64,000 bases of DNA from the NCBI GenBank assembly GCA_004154925.1, contig QJNS01000011.1, forward strand, positions 1 to 64,000. The letters are read 5' to 3'. The stretch is from Monosporascus cannonballus (Eukaryota > Ascomycota > Sordariomycetes > Xylariales). Made by a program: the position numbers and the translations under genes. Position 1 is the stretch's first letter. Every line of letters starts with the position of its first letter. Below, in pieces: positions 38,801 to 49,857 of this stretch. The notes under the pieces are model-generated. The model saw only the letters and a program-made list of their open reading frames with translations, was not told the DNA's origin and did not search any database.

Positions 38801-41436
38801 ATTTTGTTAATATTAAAATATCGTTTTAAACTTATAATAGGAGAAATTTTACAAAATAAATAACCGAATAACGATTTTAAAATTTATTAATTTACTTTAA
38901 AAATATTATAAAAAACGGCGGAAAATAAATTAATTATATTATTTATTAATAATAACTTATATATAATTTATGCGAAAAAAATTATTATTTATTCAAAGGA
39001 TTTTTATTTTATTTAATAAATTTATATACAAATAAATTTACATTTTTTTAATATTATATAATAAATATTAAGTTATTTTTTTATTTTAAAAATTTACCCA
39101 AAATTTAACCGAATTCTTTTTATTTTAATAAGGAATTATATATATATTTATTTATTTTTAATGTATTAATTAAATATTAAATTTTGTTTTTAATATATTT
39201 TTATTAAATAATAAAATATTTATTTTATTTTTTTATTTTTAATTATATTAATAATATAATATTAATTTTGATATTTATAATTATTAATTAAAAATATAAT
39301 TATATTTATATTCCTAATATAATGTATATTAATTTCCGTATTAATTAATATTTTATTATATTTAATATAATATTAATTTCCGGAAAAAACGGCGATAAAC
39401 TTTTTCGTAAATATTATAAATCTGATAACGCGTTTTTAAAAAATAAAAATATTATAAAAATGTAAAAACGTAACGAAAACTTTTTTGCGAAAATCTTAAT
39501 AAAAAAATTATAAAAAACGTTTAGTAAATATTATAAATTAAAATTTATCGTAATAAAACGGTTTAAGATAAAAAACATCTTAAATCAAAATTTATTATTT
39601 AAAATAAAACTTATTAACAAATTATTAATACCGTTAATAATTTATTATAAATTTTACTTTTAATAATATATTAATTTTTATATTAATTATTTTTAATTAT
39701 TTATAAAATAAATACCTTAAATAACTTATAACTTAATATAATATTAATTTTAAATTATGTTTTAATACGAGAAAATTAATTATAAATAATTCGAATTAAT
39801 TATTTTATAAAATTTTTAATTTAAATAATAATTTTCCATAAGTATTCGTTAATAAAAAATAAGAATTTATTTCCGAAAACGAATTATCGAAAAAGAAATA
39901 AATTGCTTTATTATAATAAAATAATATAACTTGCCGTTATTCTTATTTCCAAAAATTCGAAAACAAATTAACGTAAATAATTAATAATATAATATATATT
40001 ATAACCGAAAAATTTCTTAAATTATTAATATATATTTCGAATAAATTTAACGTTATAATATTAAATATTAAAAAGGTAAATTTTTAATATATTTTTTATT
40101 TTTTATTTTATTATATATTAATAAATAATTTTTTAAATATTTAATCGTATATTTAAATTTATTTTATATTTTAATTTATTATTTTTATTATATACGAAAT
40201 ATTTTATTAAAATAATTACCGATATAATCGTAAAGTATATTAAATAAAAAACGTTTTTATTAAAATATAAAAATTATAATATTTTTATTAAATAACGGTA
40301 AATAATAAATTAATTAATATATAAATTAATACGTATATTTATTATTAATTTAAGTTTATAATATTAATTATATTATATTTATATTTATTAGGTTAAATTT
40401 TTTTTGAAAATTTTAAAAACCTTATATTATAAAATTTAATAAAAATTTTATTACTTACGTAATAAAAATTTAATACTTAAAATTAAATTAGGTATTTTTA
40501 ATTTTTTTGGTACCGAAAAAAAAATAAAATTTAAATATTTTTTATTTTTTATTATTTTTTATAATTTTATTAATATTTATTTTTAAATAACGAATAACGA
40601 AAAATTTTTTAATTAATTTTATTAAATTTTAATTTTTTAATATTATAATTTATAAAAAATATTTTTACGGATAACGAATAAATATTTTTACGGATAACGA
40701 ATAAATATTTTTACGGATAACGAATAAATTTAAATTATGTCGCCGGTCCTATATATTCCGGTAAATTAATTATTTATTTTATTAATGTATTAATTTTTAT
40801 ATTAATTTATTTTTTTCGCTTTAAATCGAAATATAAATTTTATTATTTTAATTATTTTTATAAATATTTTCGTATTTTTAATTTATAATTACTGGAATAT
40901 TAAAAAAAAAATTTCCTTTTGTTATAATGCTCGTAAATTTCGTAAGTTTTAATTATTTTATTTTTTTGGCCCGGTTTAATTTTAAAATAATGCAATAATA
41001 CGATAATTTGAAAAACCCGTTTTTTATTTAGTTTTTAGGCGAAAAATAAAGTTGGCGGTAATATTAATATATATTCCGAAAATTTTTCCGATTATTTTTA
41101 AAGTTTTCGTAAATAATTTTTTTCCATATATATATTCGTTTAATTTATAAAATATAATAAATTAAGTAATTTGGGTAAATTAATAAATTCGTAATTAATT
41201 TTATTTAGTTTATAAAATAAAGCAATTATTACGTAAATTAATATAAAAATTAATACGTTTTTAATAATAATTTTATTTTTAAAATAAATATAACTTTTAA
41301 TTCGTTATATTTTGACGTTATCATAATTTTTACCTAATGGGTACCCGTAGGTGGGTAGTTCGTGGGTGGGTAGTTGTGGGTAATTTCGAAAAAATTTCCA
41401 AGACCACCCATGGGTGGGTACCCATTGCAAACCCTA
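32894..41436 (-). mobile_element. Approximately 8.5-kb RIP-degraded transposon, copy 2 in opposite orientation
   Basis: Reverse-complement partner of 24108-32514. Read on the minus strand it starts TAGGGTTTGCAATGGGTACC at 41436 with the same subterminal GGGTA motifs, and its other end is TAGGGTTTGCATTACCCACC at 32894. Long stretches can be matched by eye throughout. The two copies differ mostly by transitions plus small indels, including a tandem repeat at about 40660-40728 present once in copy 1. Its outer end lies within the 3' part of the gene at 41437-42303 and donates that gene's stop codon. Confidence 0.7.
40660..40728. repeat. Three tandem copies of a 23-base motif in copy 2
   Basis: ATTTTTACGGATAACGAATA repeats three times here, while the matching place in copy 1 (about 24860) has a single unit. 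A local expansion after or during divergence of the copies. Confidence 0.75.
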
Positions 41437-42303
41437 TGCTTGCTTGAAGGCCTCGACCCGATATGTCCGTTCAACCGTCCTCCGGCATTTGATCAAATGC
41501 TTCGAGGCGTCCCTCTCGACGAACCTGGAGGCGAAATACCAATGCGGGACTCTCTTGTCGTAGTGATCTCGATACGCGACGAGAGCATCGTGCATGACCT
41601 TGCAATTGGTGCGGAAATTCGATCTGGCTGTCTTTGCCAGGGTTGTGTGGCCTTCGTTGATGGTGTCAAGCATCTGGGCCAGGATGATATGCTCCCGGTT
41701 GAAGGACACCCATGTCCCGAGCAGCACCTGGTATAAGGGCGCTCCCTTGAGCCCGTATGTGCCGATCCTGTTGAGCAGGCCGTGTGCGGTGCTAGCATAT
41801 GATGAGGCTAATTGGCGGTCTTGGTCGATGATGGCGAACTGGTTGGGATTGGGGTTCGCGGCATCGTATGCACCACGGCGGTCGTAGTTGCCGGCCAGTT
41901 GGAGGAATGTCTGCGCGTCGGTCTTGTCCCGTTTATACCATCCCTCCTCGATCGTTCGTTTAACGAGGGTGGCGATCTCGTTGAGGCTCTGCTCCGAAAG
42001 GTCGACAACTGCCGCGGAGCCGCCTTTGTCATTCAAGATGTGCCCAACAAAAAGCCCGGTGGCTGCGTTGGCGATAAGGTCAAAAGCTATTTTCCCGAGA
42101 ATAAGGGCGGGACCGGCCCGTTTCTCGAGATGGCCTTCCGGGTAAGTGTAGTTGACGGCGTCAGGGCCGAAGACAAGATCGTCGAAATCATCATCCCCGC
42201 CAGCGCTGTTGGCATCAACATCTCCAGTTTTGGCATCTTCGGTAGGAGTCGAACGAATGCCATGAGCGACAGCAAGGACTTGGAGAAGACGGATTACCCT
42301 CAT
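41434..42303 (-). CDS. Putative secreted, Kex2-processed helical protein; 3' end replaced by a transposon
   Basis: From ATG 42303 (context ACCATGA) 289 residues are encoded before a TAG at 41436-41434 that belongs to the transposon end. Seen: a short hydrophobic start like a signal peptide (residues 1-15), an acidic segment (22-43, with DDDFDD), a dibasic LEKR site (59-62) fitting Kex2 cleavage, then a hydrophobic amphipathic stretch GPALILGKIAFDLIANAATG (64-83), and a predicted mostly helical body with two cysteines (C234, C273). The gene shows no RIP damage. I do not recognise the family with certainty. The all-helical layout with a central hydrophobic helix (about 187-212) is faintly reminiscent of the N-terminal helical domain of delta-endotoxin-like proteins, but this is a weak impression. 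The natural C-terminus is missing or altered. An upstream in-frame extension to 42375 would need a TTG start. Confidence 0.6.
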   Translation of the reverse strand: MRVIRLLQVLAVAHGIRSTPTEDAKTGDVDANSAGGDDDFDDLVFGPDAVNYTYPEGHLEKRAGPALILGKIAFDLIANAATGLFVGHILNDKGGSAAVVDLSEQSLNEIATLVKRTIEEGWYKRDKTDAQTFLQLAGNYDRRGAYDAANPNPNQFAIIDQDRQLASSYASTAHGLLNRIGTYGLKGAPLYQVLLGTWVSFNREHIILAQMLDTINEGHTTLAKTARSNFRTNCKVMHDALVAYRDHYDKRVPHWYFASRFVERDASKHLIKCRRTVERTYRVEAFKQA

Positions 42304-45044
42304 GGTTAAGATCCCACCGAGGGTGGTCAAGCGAAGCGACAGGGCGGCGAAAGTCCAAAGGCTGCGTGACGGCAAGCATTAAGAGGACTGTTCGCAGCCG
42401 TTGGGAATCCGGGCGAACAAACACGGCCTTACATATGTACAGATGATGAATATGTCATGCTCTGTGGAGGAACTTTCAGAGTGTCGATGGCATTACTTCC
42501 CAGCCGTCGGCACATTAACCGACGTACTATACCCATAAGACATGGGGCTATGTTTGAATTCAGCTCTTGGCTCTACCGCTACAACCTCGCTTAAGCGTAC
42601 AGGGACAAAAGAGGTCGCGGGAAAGGTCTGCTGAGGCTCCAGGTCTTTGGAGCAGCGTTCGATTCCACTATACTAGTACGAACATTCAGGGTGGTGGGTG
42701 CTATGATTGGGGAGGGGGCGTCGCAGCGGACACCGCCCTGCTCTATTTTGGATTGCTGTTATAAGGATGCTTGCTAGCGGCTTGCTAACGCCTGCTGACA
42801 GACTCTAGCCACCAAGCGGATTTCTTCCTGGTAGAGGCGTTACTGCTCCTTTTTGAAGCTTCTCGGCTAGCCGATTTGTCTTTTGGGTCCAGATACAACG
42901 GTTGGGGCCAAAAGTGTATAGCCCCCGCCAAGACCTCCTATAATACGCCACAAAGCACAATAGCAAATATGTTATGGCTGCACCGCACCATTACGCCAAA
43001 GGGCAGAAGACTGGAGATTGATCGCATTGGTAGCAATGAACTGGTGCTTACAGCCGCATATGATCTAAGAGCCAATTAGATTGTCAGAAATGCGTCTACG
43101 GGGGGACCAGGCCATAACAATATAAGATAAAATCTATAATAATAACGAGTAAGCAACATACCCCCTTTTTAAAATTTTCCTTAATAAATCGTACAGGGTT
43201 AGGCATATATCGTAAAAATAGCCCTTTTAGGCTAACATAGCTTACACGTAAACCATCGCTACTAAATAACTTACGGTAGAAAATAGCAGAGCCCATGGCA
43301 GCGGCACATCCCGCGAGGGCTGTGAAAGTGGTGATTATCCATTCACCCTATTCGAGTACTCCTTCGGTCTCTCAACCTCGGGTATCATTGCTAATTGTGG
43401 CAGTAGCCCTCGGCGCTGCGGCCGTGGCACGATCCCAGGATCTCGGTACTGAGTGGGGGATGTTGATTGAGAAGGGGGCTGCGGAGCGGGGCGAACGTCT
43501 TCCGGTTCACCCCTATAACCACCATCATCTATGCGAGGCGAGCCGGCACGTGTGGTTGCCGTATTGTTTTCTCTGAGACTTCGTGTCTGACTTCAACGCC
43601 ATCCTCCCGACTCAGCTGGGAGACGGTATCTCGCGTCGCCTCATCCTCTTTCTCAAGGTCACCGGGCATAATCATACAAGCGCGGCTCGTCGCAGCCGAT
43701 GTAGAAATAACTCCTTTATGTCGGTCGAGTTTGTGTCGATCTTGGCGGAACACATAGGACCGTAACAGACGTCGGCCAACAACGGAACTCGCGACTAGTG
43801 ATAATAAGATCTATCGAAATAACATACCTAGAAAAATATCTGACAATGACAAGAGCAATGCTCGTAAGAAGTTAAAATACGCCGGCGCGGAAGCACGATT
43901 CCGGAAGTAAGACATAGATAGCGTCAAGTGTACGATGAAGAGCAGGTCTTCAGCGCTAGCCAATGTTTGCGGCAGTGAACTTTCCGACACCTGGTCTGCC
44001 GAATGGATAACTTGTAACAGCGTGATAGGAAGCGTGATGATGCCCTATAAGCACCTGCACCTAAATACTGCACGGACGCCGAGCCTTGACACTGCGGGAG
44101 TTATATGGTAAGGGCGGCCGGTGGGTGGGGATTATAGTCACTTACTGACAGCATTCGTAGTGGCGGTGGCCTGGGTTAGTACGCCTGTGGATTCTAATTC
44201 GTTTATGATATTGAATGGGGGAGAGGTCTGCGACGATGGTGTCAAACCACCTCCTATTACATATCGGGGGAACTAGGCAGTTACCCAGCCATCAGTAACA
44301 CCGAACGTATCTGCCTCTCATAGACTGAAAACACAGCTTTGGTACCTGGAATGGAGCTTCTTCGAGCGATATTCGCGTTGGTTCCTCCGCGTCCGGACAT
44401 CAAGCTGCCGTCGCACCTCTGTCCGGTGGTGAGAACTGCAGACACCAGATCCGTCTCGGAAGGCGGCTGCGGGTTTCGTTCGACGGCAAAAATATCGCAT
44501 TTCGACGGGCTAGATAATGCGACGTACGCCTCGTAACGCAGCAGAATAAGGTCTACCGGCATACGAAGCGAATGGCGCACAGGGCTAATAACTGGTCAGT
44601 ACGTTTGCGCTTGTGTTAATGCATGCTTGAAGAGAGTCATTTCTGCGTCCTCTGTGGTGGGAGCTATCGAGGCCTATAGCACCAGATGAGGCCAAGATGG
44701 GAAAGCCCTGTGGCTGTTGTGATGCGCGATATTCGCCAACGATGCAGGTCACATGGTGGTATCTCTTTTTGGTAGTTATGTTGACTACCTAACGTTAGTA
44801 AAGGCTGAACAGATCGCGTTACTTTGCTGATTCGATTGGACAACGAATATGGAGGATGAGGATCGGGGAAAACTGCTGTTTAAGAATGTATTATTTATTG
44901 CATTGCGATTATCGGAGCGTCAGCACTTAAGTACTTAACCCAATATTTTGGCTTGGCATCATAGCAGTCACATGCACTCCGTTCGAAGTACAAGGCCGAA
45001 TAGCCCAATTCCGAAGCGAGATAACAACACATCGTGCGGCAGGG
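42304..45044. other. Long intergenic region, no gene recognised
   Basis: About 2.7 kb between the truncated secreted-protein gene and the proline gene. A patch at about 43090-43290 is AT-rich and may be a degraded repeat fragment. Several frames of 60-100 codons occur (for example 43295-43576, 43467-43757, 44281-44580), but they overlap each other on both strands and carry no motif I can name. The last 200 bases are the probable promoter and 5' UTR of the downstream gene. Confidence 0.4.
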
Positions 45045-46501
45045 ATGTCTCTGACAAACGCGTCTCCTCTCGAGGCTGCGAAGGCGGCCAAAAGCGCATC
45101 ACACGTCCTGGCGACGTTGCCCGCGTCAGCCAGGAACGATGCGCTGGCAGCGATCCACGCGGGTCTTGCGGAGGCCCGCGATGAGATCCTCGCCGCCAAC
45201 GCCCGAGACCTCGAAGTTGCACGCCTGGCTGCCGAGCACGGCCAGCTGAGCCAGAGCCTGGTCTCGCGGCTGGATCTGGGGAAGAAGGGGAAGTGGGAGG
45301 ACATGCTGAAGGGTATCCTGGATGTGCGGGACCTCGAGGATCCGGGTGAGTCGGTCCTCCACGGCCATGTCTCTGTCGTAGGAAGCTAATTTCGTCTAAG
45401 TTGGCAAGGTGACACTGCGGACAAGACTGGATGACGGCCTTGACTTGACAAGAGTCACCTGTCCAATCGGCGTTCTTCTGATCATATTTGAGGCCCGTCC
45501 GGAAGTTATAGCCAACATCGCCTCACTCGCCGTGAAGTCCGGAAATGCGGCTATCCTAAAAGGTAACTATCCGACATGTCAGGCATGAAACCCGGTCCTA
45601 ACAAAATGTCCTAGGCGGGAAGGAGTCTACGGAGTCTTTTGTTGCTATCTCCAAGGTCATTTCTGCAGCCTTAGAAAAGACCAGGGTGCCCAATGGCGCT
45701 ATTCAACTGGTCACCACCAGAGATGTCATCCCGCAGCTCTTGGATCTAGATCAGTACATCGATCTTGTCATTCCGCGAGGATCAAATGAGCTAGTCCGAT
45801 ACATCAAATCGACTACTAAGATTCCCGTCCTAGGCCACGCCGACGGGTTATGTTCTATCTTCCTCGAACAATCCGCCGATGCAAAGATGGCGGCAGATGT
45901 CATAGTCGATTCCAAGACCAGCTATCCCGCAGCGTGCAACAGCGTTGAGACTCTCCTGGTGCAACAGCCAGCGCTCGAGTCGCAGTTCCCAGTCGTGGCC
46001 GAGGCGTTAACAGCGAAAGGGGTCGTGCTCCGCTGTGACGCCAAGAGCAAGGCGGCCCTCGCGAACAAGCTGTCGCCCGATCTGTGGGCGAAGGTCGAGG
46101 ACGCCGGAGACGCGGACTACGATACGGAATTCCTCAGCCTCGCGCTGGCCGTGAAGACGGTGGACGGTATCGAGGAGGCCATCGGCCACATCAACACCCA
46201 CGGCTCCAAGCACACGGACGCCATCCTGACCTCGTCGTCGGAGCTCGCCGAGCGGTTCATGTCCGGTGTCGACTCCGCGGGCGTCTACTGGAACGCGTCC
46301 ACCCGCATGGCGGACGGGATGCGGTACGGCTTCGGCACCGAGGTCGGGATCAGTACCAACAAGATCCATTCGCGGGGCCCCGTCGGGCTCGAGGGCCTGA
46401 TGATCTACAAGTACCAGATCCGGGGCCGGGGACAGGTCACGGCCGTGTATGGCGAGGGAGAGGGCAAGAAGAGGTTCAAGCATGAGAGACTTCCTCTATG
46501 A
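45045..46501 (+). CDS. Gamma-glutamyl phosphate reductase (glutamate-5-semialdehyde dehydrogenase), 3 exons
   Basis: Exons 45045-45345, 45401-45562 and 45615-46501 encode 449 residues, the normal length. The enzyme reduces gamma-glutamyl phosphate with NADPH to glutamate semialdehyde, the second step of proline synthesis (yeast PRO2, bacterial proA). Seen: family segments [33 protein letters not shown] spanning the second intron, [13 protein letters not shown], and the catalytic cysteine in [13 protein letters not shown] (C262). The C-terminal part contains [20 protein letters not shown], which is diagnostic. Introns are 55 and 52 bases (GTGAGT...TAAG, and GTAACT...CTAG), both phase 1. The first junction restores [13 protein letters not shown], as in relatives. 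It has a cytosolic role and no operon-like neighbour. Confidence 0.96.
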
Positions 46502-46862
46502 TTCGCGAGCGCATTTGCTTTGCGACGTCCCGGTGGTTGGCGACGGGGGCAATGGGACAACTCTCAAAGGAGATGGAGAGATCGCTGGAGGATAGCGTCA
46601 AAAAGTATATAGTTGGTTGGAACTTTGTCCAGCTTGCTACGAAGTATACACTATTCACATCCACTCCATAGCTGCCAATAACCACACGCCTGTGTGCTCC
46701 AAGTGTAGAGTTCGCTTCAGTCGGCGGGGCGCACTTTTTGAGTGTTGCATATGGGGCAATAACGAGTGCTGATGTGACTTAACCTCTACCATCACTAGCC
46801 TCCTTTACCCCTAGCCCCTTGCCTTCACGCTAGCAATGGAGACCATCCCACTGCCCAGCCAT
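46502..46862. other. Convergent intergenic region
   Basis: Lies between the 3' ends of the plus-strand proline gene and the minus-strand methyltransferase gene, so it should hold both transcription terminators. No gene is seen. Confidence 0.5.
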
Positions 46863-47850
46863 TCACACCGGAGCGCGATGCCTCCAGACCGAAATACGAT
46901 CCTGCACGTCTCCGCCCTTCGCACCTGCTGGGTGCGTCCTCTTTGGCTTCAGGTGCACGAGACGCTCCAGCCCGTCGTTCTTCTGCTGCGGGATGTAGTC
47001 TCCCCGCACAGCGCCGTTCTCGTCGGTCGGGACGGCCGCGCCGGGCTGCGACAGGTGGGCGACGTAGACGTGCGGCGGCAACGACCAAGCCGGGCCCGGT
47101 CCCGTCTCCGCGGGGTCCCGCGACGGGAACTCGAGGCACACGAGCCTGCCCCGGTCGCCGGTCGCCAACAGGTCCCGCATGCGCTCCGCCCAGCGCGGTC
47201 GCATTGAAGGGTGCAGCGCGCAGAGGAACTTTAAAATTCAGGATCGTGTCAGGGGGCTTTCATTTTGCCAGGAGTCAAGCGGAGTTGGCGACAAACACCA
47301 CCCCAGACGGACGGACCGGCCCGGATGTTTTCTGACATGGGTAGGTACTTACCGTGTAGTCGAAGATCAGGTCGAACTTCCCGCCGGCGCCGACGGCGCC
47401 CGCCGCCTGGGCCTCGCGCAGCCAGTCGTCGGCGAAGAAGTCGCCCGAGACGAAGGTGACGCGTCCGCGCCCCGCGCCCGTGCCCGCGTCCTCCTTCAGC
47501 GCCTCCGCCGCGGCCCGCCTCGCCTCTTCGAGCGCCCGCGGCGAGATCTCCAGGCCGCAGACGTCGTACCCGAACTCGCTGAGCAGCAGGACGTCGTGGC
47601 CCCTGCCGCAGCCGGGGACGAGCGCCGTCTTCCTCCTCTCGCCGCCGCCGCTGCCGTCGGTGTTCGGTAGGTCGAACAAGTCCGGGCGCTCCTTCAGGAG
47701 GTCGTGAAGCGCCCAGCTGGGGCCGCCGCGGTCCCAGGGCGTGAACTGGTCCTCCCACAGCGCGTCCCAGGCGCTTCCCTGCCGCGTAGGGTCGTGGTGC
47801 TTGAAGTGCTCCGTCAGGGAGCGGGCGGGCTGGTTTTCCTGCTGTGCCAT
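46863..47850 (-). CDS. TPMT-family thiol (thiocyanate/halide) S-methyltransferase, 2 exons
   Basis: Exons 47353-47850 and 46863-47228 (minus) with a phase-0 intron of 124 bases (GTAAGT...AAAG) give 287 residues. Seen: the family signature AWDALWEDQFTPWDRGGPSW (27-46), the SAM-binding motif ALVPGCGRGHDVLLLSEFGY (76-95) with acidic E101, and FDLIFDYT joined by splicing to FLCALHPSMRPRWAERM. These are typical of the thiopurine methyltransferase family, including plant and fungal enzymes that methylate thiols, thiocyanate or halides with S-adenosylmethionine. The start is ATG 47850; a frame extension to 47859 begins with GTG. The tail (about 190-287) is divergent. The true substrate is unknown, with detoxification of sulfur compounds a reasonable inference. 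Confidence 0.88.
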
Positions 47851-48852
47851 CTCTACCACCTAGAGGGGGAGATCGTTGTGAAGTCTGTATTATTTTGTAG
47901 GTATTGAAAGTGCCGAAGAAGATAAGGAGCGTGACGCGGGGAAGGAAGTAGAGCGAAGCGGTTTCGTCACTTGCGTAGGTCAGTGTTTGGGAAAGTCGAC
48001 TAAATAAGATTACTTGGTGTGGGGTCCGGCGCACTTTGGTCTCCTCGTACAAGAAGCAACTGCAACACGCTCATCCGGCCCCCGCGCCATCCGCAATTTA
48101 TGAGTTGAATTTGCAAACCACTTGTTTGCTGAGCGCTCATCGACAAGGGATAAAAAGAGGCCTAACATAGCATTGATTCGTGGACACGCGTGCTCATAGG
48201 AAGATATCTAGGACACCTATACCTGCCTCATAACGTAGGACACCCAATTCCCTCCAGGCTTCATTGAGGGCGAAGGAGGTGTAAACGATTCATGGCTCCG
48301 GCTAGCTGAGAGTTTTATTTGGATAGCGGCTGCGGTATGTTTTGGTAGCCTGAATGATGGGCTGGGAGACTCGTTCGACGCCCACGTAGTCCTCCTTGCA
48401 TTTGACCCTAATCCACACTGACCAATATCTAGCATCACAGAAAAGCCTCGTCGTCAACCGCATAGCTCCATAGACGCTCGGTGTTTACTCAACGATGAGG
48501 CTCGCTGTACTTAGGGGAAGCGGACCACGGTATCCCCTATGCAGGCGGCCCGCCATCGCTCCGGGGGCGACGAGAGCGGATTCAGAGGGATGCCAGCAGG
48601 GGAGCTGCTGTCCTACAACCATCTAGGCTCTTAGATCTGATGATGGCGCCGGCTGTGAAAGGTCTAAACCGGTAAACAATCGCTGTACCATCGTCATATC
48701 ACTTATATACGGTGCATTGGGCGCGCTGTACAAATGTTCTAGTCGCATGGCTTGTCCAGCACACGTGTCTCGAGGTAAAGCCAGGGTAGGACGCGCAGCT
48801 TCAGGACGCTGAATACGACAGCTGGTCTTAGTTAGCACGTCAACGTCATTAT
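47851..48852. other. Intergenic region upstream of the methyltransferase gene
   Basis: About 1 kb containing the methyltransferase promoter and the 3' side of the next minus-strand gene. Frames at 48217-48438 and 48623-48874 have no recognisable content. Confidence 0.4.
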
Positions 48853-49857
48853 TTATGCTAATGATGGCCAACATCTCTGCAACATCCTATGCCGATGCTG
48901 TACTAGGCTAGGGAACTCTTGCACGATCTCATTAAGCCTCCGGTCTTCCCACCCCAAACTTTCATCTAGGATGAGATGTGTGTAAGAGAAGAGGGTCGCA
49001 TCAAACAGACTAGGTTCCGGACTTTTGAAGAACCAAGGATCTGATCCCAATACAACGGCCAACGCTTCGAATGCTTCCCTGGCGCTGTCGTATATCGTAG
49101 CTGGGTTCACGGCAGGCTTGCCCGACGACTTCGTGATTTCTGTTTCAGCTGCATGCCTCAACTGGTACAATATCGTCGTCTTGACGATCTGTGACGCCGA
49201 ATTAGGCGCAACGTAAAGATGTGATAGGAGGCCAGAGTTTAGGGGAGAGAGGTACAGAGTGTATAGCCAAGCAGCTCGTATCCGATGGTCGAGTAGCGCC
49301 TCATAGACTTCCAGCTTCCGGCTGGGGACATCAGGTAGCTTCGACGTGCCATTGCCAAGACCCCATTGCTCGAGTTTGCTCGAAGGTATGGGTGTTTGCG
49401 ATTTGGGATCATCCAGCTTCGCCGGAGGAATAAGGAACGGCAATGCACCAGTTGGGGAGGCATGGTTGTTGGAAGACACCACGCGGAATTCAACCCCAGC
49501 GAGCCTGAGAAATGCCTTCAGTTCATATCAGTATGCATGTACCCCAATAATTGCATGCATATGGGAGGAATGCTGGCCGCATACCTGCCACTTCAGACAA
49601 GAAGGGTTGAAACTTGGCAGACCCATCAAGGCATCTTGATCCGAGATGAAGACGTAGAGCGTCGCGACGTCTCTGGATTTTGGCGAGCGGGCAGGAAGTT
49701 CATTGGGGGGATATGTCAGGAGGGGAAACTTCTTGAACAAGCGAGCGAGGGGAGCCGGGATCTTGAACCAGCTCGACTCTGCAGCTTGCCTAGGCTTCGT
49801 CGGGTTCTGACGAGATCCCTTCTCCCGTCCCGAAGCCTCCTCTGCTGGTGCTGACAT
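48853..49857 (-). CDS. Sam35/metaxin-like mitochondrial outer-membrane sorting protein, 2 exons
   Basis: Exons 49585-49857 and 48853-49515 (minus), joined by a 69-base phase-0 intron (GTATGC...GAAG), encode 311 residues. Seen: an N-terminal Lys/Arg-rich lead, then DVATLYVFISDQDALMGLPS and NPSCLKW, continued after splicing by FLRLAGVEFRVVSSNNHASP and GALPFLIPP. This is the thioredoxin-like half of metaxin/Sam35 proteins. The C-terminal half is helical and GST-like, with LLDHRIRAAWLYTLYL and SLFDATLFSYTHLILDESLG. In fungi such proteins act in the SAM complex, which inserts beta-barrel proteins into the mitochondrial outer membrane. Family assignment is by pattern. Sam37 or another metaxin paralogue cannot be ruled out. 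Confidence 0.78.

Noticed and set aside
42304..42375. Earlier start for the secreted-protein gene
   Set aside because: It would need a TTG initiator; ATG 42303 has a good context and begins a signal-like sequence.
42640..42680. Polymerase III B-box-like GTTCGATTCC
   Set aside because: The flanking bases do not pair into a T stem and there is no A box or acceptor stem.
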